Positions 57,351 through 64,000 of a stretch of 64,000 nt of DNA are shown in pieces (position 1 is the first letter of the stretch; each line of letters opens with the position of its first letter). Made by a program: the position numbers and the translations under genes. Source of the DNA: APNM01 sp040361335 (lineage in GTDB: Bacteria > Pseudomonadota > Gammaproteobacteria > Nevskiales > Salinisphaeraceae); the NCBI RefSeq assembly GCF_040361335.1, contig NZ_APNM01000013.1, positions 43,971 to 107,970 of the forward strand, read 5' to 3'. The notes below the pieces were generated by a model that was given only the letters and a program-made list of their open reading frames with translations, was not told the DNA's origin and did no database searches.

Positions 57351-57363
57351 GTGCGGCCGCGGA

Positions 57364-59481
<2,118 letters not shown>

Positions 59482-59499
59482 GACGGATTACCTGGTCGT

Positions 59500-59536
59500 A
59501 AAAAATGAAGCGCCCGCCGGCCGGCGGCCGACGGGC
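59500..59536 (-). terminator. Hairpin and U-run between rpsO and pnp
   Basis: A 10-bp stem with one G-U pair (arms 59512-59521 and 59527-59536) is followed on the minus strand by CTTCA and T6. As in E. coli, this spacer could combine an rpsO terminator with an RNase III-sensitive pnp leader. Confidence 0.75.
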
Positions 59537-59606
59537 GGCAATACTGTGCGCTCGGCCCTTGCGGTGAGCGCCTCCGGAGCCGTGGTGGGCGCGCGGCCCG
59601 GCGCCA

Positions 59607-59876
59607 TCAGCGGCGCAGGCCCAGCTCGGAGATCAGGGCCTTGTAGCGCGACGGATCGCGACCCTTGAGGTAATCCAGCAGCTTGCGCCGCCGGTTGACC
59701 ATCTTCAGCAGGCCGCGACGGGAATGGTGGTCGCCCTTGTGCTTGGCGAAATGATCGCCGAGCTGGGTGATCCGTTCGGACAGCAGGGCCACCTGCACCT
59801 CGGGGGAGCCGGTGTCGGCCTCGCCGCGCTTGTGCTTGCTGATCACTTCGTTTTTCCGCTCGCTCGTCAAAGACAT
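59607..59876 (-). CDS. rpsO: 30S ribosomal protein S15
   Basis: An 89-residue ribosomal protein, same length as E. coli S15. HKRGEADTGSPEVQVALLSERI and HHSRRGLLKMVNRRRKLLDYL are the 16S rRNA-binding family signatures. It lies between truB and pnp, the universal arrangement. Confidence 0.98.
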   Translation of the reverse strand: MSLTSERKNEVISKHKRGEADTGSPEVQVALLSERITQLGDHFAKHKGDHHSRRGLLKMVNRRRKLLDYLKGRDPSRYKALISELGLRR

Positions 59877-59951
59877 GCGTTACTCCTGGACTGAACAGGG
59901 GGCCCGCCGAGCGAGACACGGTCCGGCACGTCCGCGCGGCGCGGTTCCGGC

Positions 59952-59990
59952 CTTTTCCCAAGCGCAGTCCGTGCCTGCGCTTGGGAAAAG
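59952..59990. terminator. Perfect 16-bp palindrome in the truB-rpsO spacer
   Basis: Arms CTTTTCCCAAGCGCAG (59952-59967) and its exact reverse complement (59975-59990) enclose a 7-nt loop. The arm start CTTTTCCCAAGCG resembles CTTTCCCCAGCG of the palindrome beside tRNA-Ser. It probably separates truB from the rpsO-pnp transcript. The remainder of the 59877-60096 spacer holds no gene. Confidence 0.65.
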
Positions 59991-60096
59991 CCCGTATCCG
60001 TCGCCGCCGGCGACCGGCCGCCGCGCTCGCGGCGGGCGGTTGGTATTGGGCGGCGCGTATTTTAGCGCCGCAAGCGGCGCAATCACAACAAAACCG

Positions 60097-61014
60097 TCAA
60101 CCGACGGCCCGCAAGAGGCGCTTGGGGGCGATACGGCCGTCGTCGAGAACCTCGCCGACGCCGAGCAGCCGCTCGTGATCGTCGTAGACGCGGACCCAGC
60201 CGCCGGTCGGCGCCCGCGGCACCTGGACCGGCTGGCCGCGCCCGATGTAGAACACACTGTCGGGGTCCAGGACCACCGCCGGCCAGTCGGCCAGGGCCTC
60301 GTCGATCGGCAGCAACAGGGCGTCGAGGGACTCGTGCCCCCGCTCCGCGGCCTCTTCCAGGGCCTCGATCGTGTGCATGCCCTGGGCCCCGAACGGCCCT
60401 ACCGCGAGCCGGCGCAATTCCGCCACGTACCCGCAGGTGCCCAGGTGCTCGGCGACATCCTCGACCAGAGTCCGGACATAGGTACCCTTGGTGCAACGCA
60501 CCCGCAGATCCATGGTATCGCCGTCCAGGCGCTCAAGCTCGAACTCGTGGATGCGGATACGCCGCGGCTTGCGCTCGACCTCCTCGCCGGCGCGCGCCAG
60601 TTCGTAGAGACGCTTGCCCTGGTGCTTGACCGCGGAATGCATCGGCGGCACCTGATCCTGCTCGCCGAGGAAGGCCGCCAGCGCCTCGCGGACCTTGTCC
60701 TCCGCGGGCGGCGACGTGTCGCTGCGCGCGATCACCTCGCCCTCGGCGTCGCCGGTGGCGGTCTTCTCGCCCAGGCGGACGCGGACCCAATAATACTTGT
60801 CGGCATCCAAAAGGTAGCCGGACACCTTGGTGGCCTCGCCGAAGCAGATCGGCAGCAGACCGCTCGCGAGCGGATCCAGGCTGCCCGTGTGGCCGGCCTT
60901 GCGCGCGCCGAACAGGCGCTTGACCCGCTGGAGGGCCGCATTGGAGGAGGCCCCCACCGGCTTGTCCAGCAGGAGGATGCCGTCCACCGGACGACCGCTG
61001 CGGCGCCTACCCAT
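60097..61014 (-). CDS. truB: tRNA pseudouridine-55 synthase
   Basis: A 305-residue enzyme. The catalytic Asp is in GHTGSLDPLASGLLPICFG (about 43), and GILLLDKPVGASSNAALQRVKR is the family N-terminus. A C-terminal PUA domain is present. ATG 61014 was chosen: it overlaps the rbfA stop and has GGAGGG eight bases upstream. An upstream in-frame ATG would add eight residues. Confidence 0.95.
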   Translation of the reverse strand: MGRRRSGRPVDGILLLDKPVGASSNAALQRVKRLFGARKAGHTGSLDPLASGLLPICFGEATKVSGYLLDADKYYWVRVRLGEKTATGDAEGEVIARSDTSPPAEDKVREALAAFLGEQDQVPPMHSAVKHQGKRLYELARAGEEVERKPRRIRIHEFELERLDGDTMDLRVRCTKGTYVRTLVEDVAEHLGTCGYVAELRRLAVGPFGAQGMHTIEALEEAAERGHESLDALLLPIDEALADWPAVVLDPDSVFYIGRGQPVQVPRAPTGGWVRVYDDHERLLGVGEVLDDGRIAPKRLLRAVG

Positions 61015-61402
61015 CGCGGGAACCCTCCCCTTCGTCACCGTGCCGCCGATCGTCCTCGGCCACGGCGTCGTCGATCAGGCGTGACAGGCGATGCGCCTCG
61101 CGTTCGGTCACATCCTCGATGAAATGCAGCTCGGGCACGCTGCGCAGCCGCAGATCGGCACCCAGGCGACCGCGCAGGAAACCGCCCGCGCGGCGCAGGG
61201 CGGCGACCACGTCGGCGCCGTCGCCGTCGAGATCGAACAGGCCGACGTAGACCTTGGCGTGGGCCAGGTCGCGCGAGACCTCGACATCGGTCACGGTGGC
61301 GCCGGCCGCGCGCGGGTCCTTGACCTCGGTGGCGATCAGCCGGGCGAGCTCGCGCTTGATCTGCTCCGCGACCCGCCGGCTGCGGGAGAATTCCCTGGGC
61401 AT
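61007..61402 (-). CDS. rbfA: Ribosome-binding factor A
   Basis: A 131-residue KH-fold 30S maturation factor. RSRRVAEQIKRELARLIATEVKDPR at the N-terminus and the conserved VPELHFIEDVTEREAHRLSRLI near the end are diagnostic. It overlaps truB by 8 nt and follows infB by 22 bp. Confidence 0.96.
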   Translation of the reverse strand: MPREFSRSRRVAEQIKRELARLIATEVKDPRAAGATVTDVEVSRDLAHAKVYVGLFDLDGDGADVVAALRRAGGFLRGRLGADLRLRSVPELHFIEDVTEREAHRLSRLIDDAVAEDDRRHGDEGEGSRDG

Positions 61403-61424
61403 TAGTGCGTCCGGTCTCCCGCCG

Positions 61425-64000
61425 TCACGCCGAGGCTTCGGCCTCGACCTTGCGCTGGACCTCGATGCGCTCGTAGCACTCGATCTGGTCGCCGACCTTG
61501 ACGTCGTTGTAGTTCTTCACGCCGATGCCGCACTCGGTGCCCGCCTCGACCTTCCGGACATCGTCCTTGTGGCGGCGCAGCGATTCCAGCTCGCCCTCGT
61601 AGATCACGACATTGTCGCGCAGGACGCGGATCGGCAGGCCGCGACTGACGTAGCCGTCCACCACCAAACAGCCGGCGATGGCGCCCAGCTTGGAGGAGCG
61701 GAACACGTCCTTGACCTCGGCCAGGCCCACGATCTCCTCGCGCAACTCGGTGCCGAGCAGGCCGTTGATGGCGTCGGTGACGTCCTGGATCGCCTCGTAG
61801 ATCACGCTGTAGTAGCGCACGTCCACGCCCGACTCCTGCATCACCTTGCGGGCCTTGGCGTCGGCACGGACGTTGAAGCCGATGATGATCGCCTGCGAGG
61901 CCAGCGCCAGTTCGACGTCGGACTCGCTGATGCCGCCCACGCCGCTGGCCACGATGCGGACCTTGACCTCCTCGCTGGGGATCTTGCGCAACGATTCGAC
62001 CAGTGCCTCCACGCTGCCCTGCACGTCCGCCTTGACCAGCAGGTTCAGGTTCTTGGCCTCGCCGGCGCCCTCCTCGCCGATCTGCGAGAAGACCTCTTCC
62101 AGGCGCGCGGCCTGCTGCTGGGCCAGCTTGTTCTCGCGCTTCTTCTCGTCGCGCAGCTCGGCGATCTCGCGCGCACGGCGCTCGTCGCTGACGACCAGGG
62201 CCTCGTCACCCGCCTCGGGCGTGCCGGACAGGCCCAGCACCTCGACCGGGATCGAGGGGCCGGCCTCCTTAACCTGCTCGCCCAGCTCGTTGAACATGGC
62301 GCGGACACGGCCGAAGTGCGGCCCCGCCAGCAGGGTATCGCCCCGCTTGATCGTACCCGCCCGGACCAGGATCGTGGCCACGGGCCCGCGGCCCTTCTCC
62401 AGGCTGGACTCGATCACGATGCCGCGCGCCGGCACGTCGCGGGGCGCGGTCAGCTCGGCGACCTCGGCCTGCAGGACGATGGCGTCCAACAGCTCGTCCA
62501 CGCCCTCGCCGGTGATACCGGACACGCCCACGAACTGCACGTCGCCGCCCCATTCCTCGGGGATGACCTCCTCGGCGGACAACTCGTTCTTGACCCGGTC
62601 CGGATCGGCACGCTCGGTGTCGATCTTGGTCATCGCGACCACGATCGGCACACCCGCGGCACGGGCATGCTGGATGGATTCCTTGGTCTGCGGCATCACG
62701 CCGTCGTCGGCCGCCACCACCAGCACCGCGATATCGGTGATCTCGGCGCCGCGGGCGCGCATCCGCGTGAAGGCGGCGTGGCCCGGGGTGTCGATGAAGG
62801 TGATGTCGCCCTTGTCGTGCGCAACGTGGTAGGCGCCGATGTGCTGGGTGATACCGCCGGCCTCGCCGGCCGCCACCTTGGTTCGGCGGATGTAGTCCAG
62901 CAGCGAGGTCTTGCCGTGGTCGACGTGGCCCATGATGGTGACCACCGGCGCGCGCGGCTCGCCCTTGACCTCGGATTCCTCGGCACGGACTTCCTCGATC
63001 AAGGCTTCCTCGGCGCTCGCCTCCTTGATCGGCTTCGGATTGTGGCCCATCTCCTCGACCAGCAGGATCGCGGTGTCCTGGTCGATGGTCTGGTTGATGG
63101 TGGCCATCACGCCCAGCTTCATCATCTGCTTGAGCAGCTCGCCACCCTTGACGGCCATGCGCTGGGCGAGGTCGCCCACGGTGATGGTCTCGGGAATCTC
63201 GACATCCCGGATCACCGGCGCGGTGGGACGCTCGAAGCCGTGCTCGGTCTGCATCTGCACGCGACCCGGACGGGCGCGCGACTTCTTCTTGCGCCGCCCC
63301 TGCTTGCCCTCGGCGACGTGCAGTTCCTTGCGCTTGCCGCCGCCCGCGGCCTTGCGGCGCTCCTCGCGCGCCTCGTCCTCGGGGGTGCGGCCATGGCTCT
63401 CGGCGGCACGACGCAGGTTCTCCCGGGCGCGGCTGCGGGCATCGTCGGCCGCCGCGCGCAGGCGCTCGGCCTGGCTCAGCGGACGCTTGCGCTCCGGCTT
63501 GGCCGGCTCTTCGGGCTTGGCCTCCGCGGCACCCTCCTCCTCGGCGGCCGGCGCCGGCGTCTCGGCCTCGACCGCTTGCTCGGCATCTTCCTGCTTCTCG
63601 GCCTTCTCGGCTTCCTCTTTCGCCTTTTCGGCCTCCTTCTCCGCCTGCTCGGCGGCCTCGGCCGCACGCGCGGCCTCCTCTTCCTCCTCGCGCCGGCGCG
63701 CTTCCTCGGCCTCGGCCTCGGCCTCGGCCTGTTGACGCTCGGCCTCGGCCTGCTCCTGTTCCTGCGCTTCCGCCTCGGCGCGAGCGCGCTCCTCGGCCTC
63801 GGCGCGCGCCTGGGCCTCGGCTTCCTCGCGCGCACGCTGCTGCTCGGCCTCTTCCTCGGCCTGCTGCTGACGGTTGACGTAGGTACGCCGGCGCCGGACC
63901 TCGACACTCACGGTCTTGCCGGGCGCGCCGCCGCGTCCCCCGCTGAGCTTGAGCTCCGAGGTGGAACGCCGCCGCAGCGAGATGCGGCGGGCGCCGCCGC
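61425..64000 (-). CDS. infB: Translation initiation factor IF-2, N-terminus beyond the window
   Basis: About 858 residues are visible; the gene runs off the right edge, where the frame stays open and encodes the typical IF-2 N segment (RRISLRRRSTSELKLSGGRG ... GKTVSVEVRRRRTYV). Next is a ~110-residue Glu/Ala/Arg-rich helical repeat, a second IF2-N domain, then the GTPase with G1 GHVDHGKTSLLDYIR, G3 DTPGHAAF and G4 TKID, and domains II-IV. A GTG at 63911 looks internal rather than the primary start, though it could serve as a secondary start as known for E. coli IF2 isoforms. Confidence 0.96.
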   Translation of the reverse strand, partial: GGARRISLRRRSTSELKLSGGRGGAPGKTVSVEVRRRRTYVNRQQQAEEEAEQQRAREEAEAQARAEAEERARAEAEAQEQEQAEAERQQAEAEAEAEEARRREEEEEAARAAEAAEQAEKEAEKAKEEAEKAEKQEDAEQAVEAETPAPAAEEEGAAEAKPEEPAKPERKRPLSQAERLRAAADDARSRARENLRRAAESHGRTPEDEAREERRKAAGGGKRKELHVAEGKQGRRKKKSRARPGRVQMQTEHGFERPTAPVIRDVEIPETITVGDLAQRMAVKGGELLKQMMKLGVMATINQTIDQDTAILLVEEMGHNPKPIKEASAEEALIEEVRAEESEVKGEPRAPVVTIMGHVDHGKTSLLDYIRRTKVAAGEAGGITQHIGAYHVAHDKGDITFIDTPGHAAFTRMRARGAEITDIAVLVVAADDGVMPQTKESIQHARAAGVPIVVAMTKIDTERADPDRVKNELSAEEVIPEEWGGDVQFVGVSGITGEGVDELLDAIVLQAEVAELTAPRDVPARGIVIESSLEKGRGPVATILVRAGTIKRGDTLLAGPHFGRVRAMFNELGEQVKEAGPSIPVEVLGLSGTPEAGDEALVVSDERRAREIAELRDEKKRENKLAQQQAARLEEVFSQIGEEGAGEAKNLNLLVKADVQGSVEALVESLRKIPSEEVKVRIVASGVGGISESDVELALASQAIIIGFNVRADAKARKVMQESGVDVRYYSVIYEAIQDVTDAINGLLGTELREEIVGLAEVKDVFRSSKLGAIAGCLVVDGYVSRGLPIRVLRDNVVIYEGELESLRRHKDDVRKVEAGTECGIGVKNYNDVKVGDQIECYERIEVQRKVEAEASA

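Overview
The window is GC-rich chromosomal DNA of a gammaproteobacterium, most likely of the Ectothiorhodospiraceae/Chromatiales group (inference). The evidence is gammaproteobacterial gene order throughout: fadBA; dnaX-ebfC-recR; bcp-gcvR beside dapA; serC-pheA-hisC-tyrA-aroA-cmk-rpsA-ihfB-lapAB; mtaD-ubiG-mupP-yciK beside gyrA; smc-zipA-ligA; infB-rbfA-truB-rpsO-pnp. A CbbY-type phosphatase hints at a Calvin cycle, and a phasin plus PhaR indicates polyhydroxyalkanoate (PHA) storage. Almost every gene is chromosomal housekeeping. I found no prophage, insertion sequence or CRISPR array.

Layout. 0-7 kb: end of fadBA, a REC-GGDEF-EAL signalling protein, a phasin-like protein with a histone-H1-like tail, an ArsR-methyltransferase fusion and a VTT membrane protein. 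7-18 kb: recR, ebfC, dnaX, 4.5S RNA, tRNA-Ser(GGA), dapA with a small lipoprotein, gcvR, bcp, a PhoH-like ATPase, perM and bepA. 17.7-32 kb: a long minus-strand run from gyrA through serC, serA, pheA, hisC, tyrA, aroA, cmk, rpsA and ihfB to lapAB (serine and aromatic amino-acid synthesis, translation, LPS control). 32-42 kb: mtaD, ubiG, mupP/gph, yciK, an endonuclease III-like protein, rluB, scpB, scpA, trpS, yciO, yciB, yciI and bolA. 42-56 kb: a hypothetical protein, a sugar dehydrogenase, ligA, zipA, smc, queF, a glycine-zipper lipoprotein, cysZ, an exported M3 peptidase, a cbbY-like gene and dksA. 56-64 kb: phaR, two tandem small RNA genes, then pnp, rpsO, truB, rbfA and infB (cut by the window end).

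Two things stand out. First, directly downstream of phaR lie two tandem copies of a ~140-nt small RNA gene. Each has a textbook sigma-70 promoter (TTGACA-N17-TATACT), conserved hairpins, an exposed UCUCCUCC anti-Shine-Dalgarno motif and a strong U8 terminator. The 12-mer GCASTGCAACAT sits at the start of both RNAs and upstream of phaR itself, and a related CTGC..GCAAC element follows the -10 box of the phasin promoter 52 kb away. This suggests a PhaR regulon that includes sibling small RNAs. Second, the spacers carry at least five sequence families of repeats with one shared design: short (~8-9 nt) near-tandem units forming an arm that is usually repeated inverted 20-200 bp away. Many abut or supply stop codons, and one encodes part of the N-terminus of cmk.
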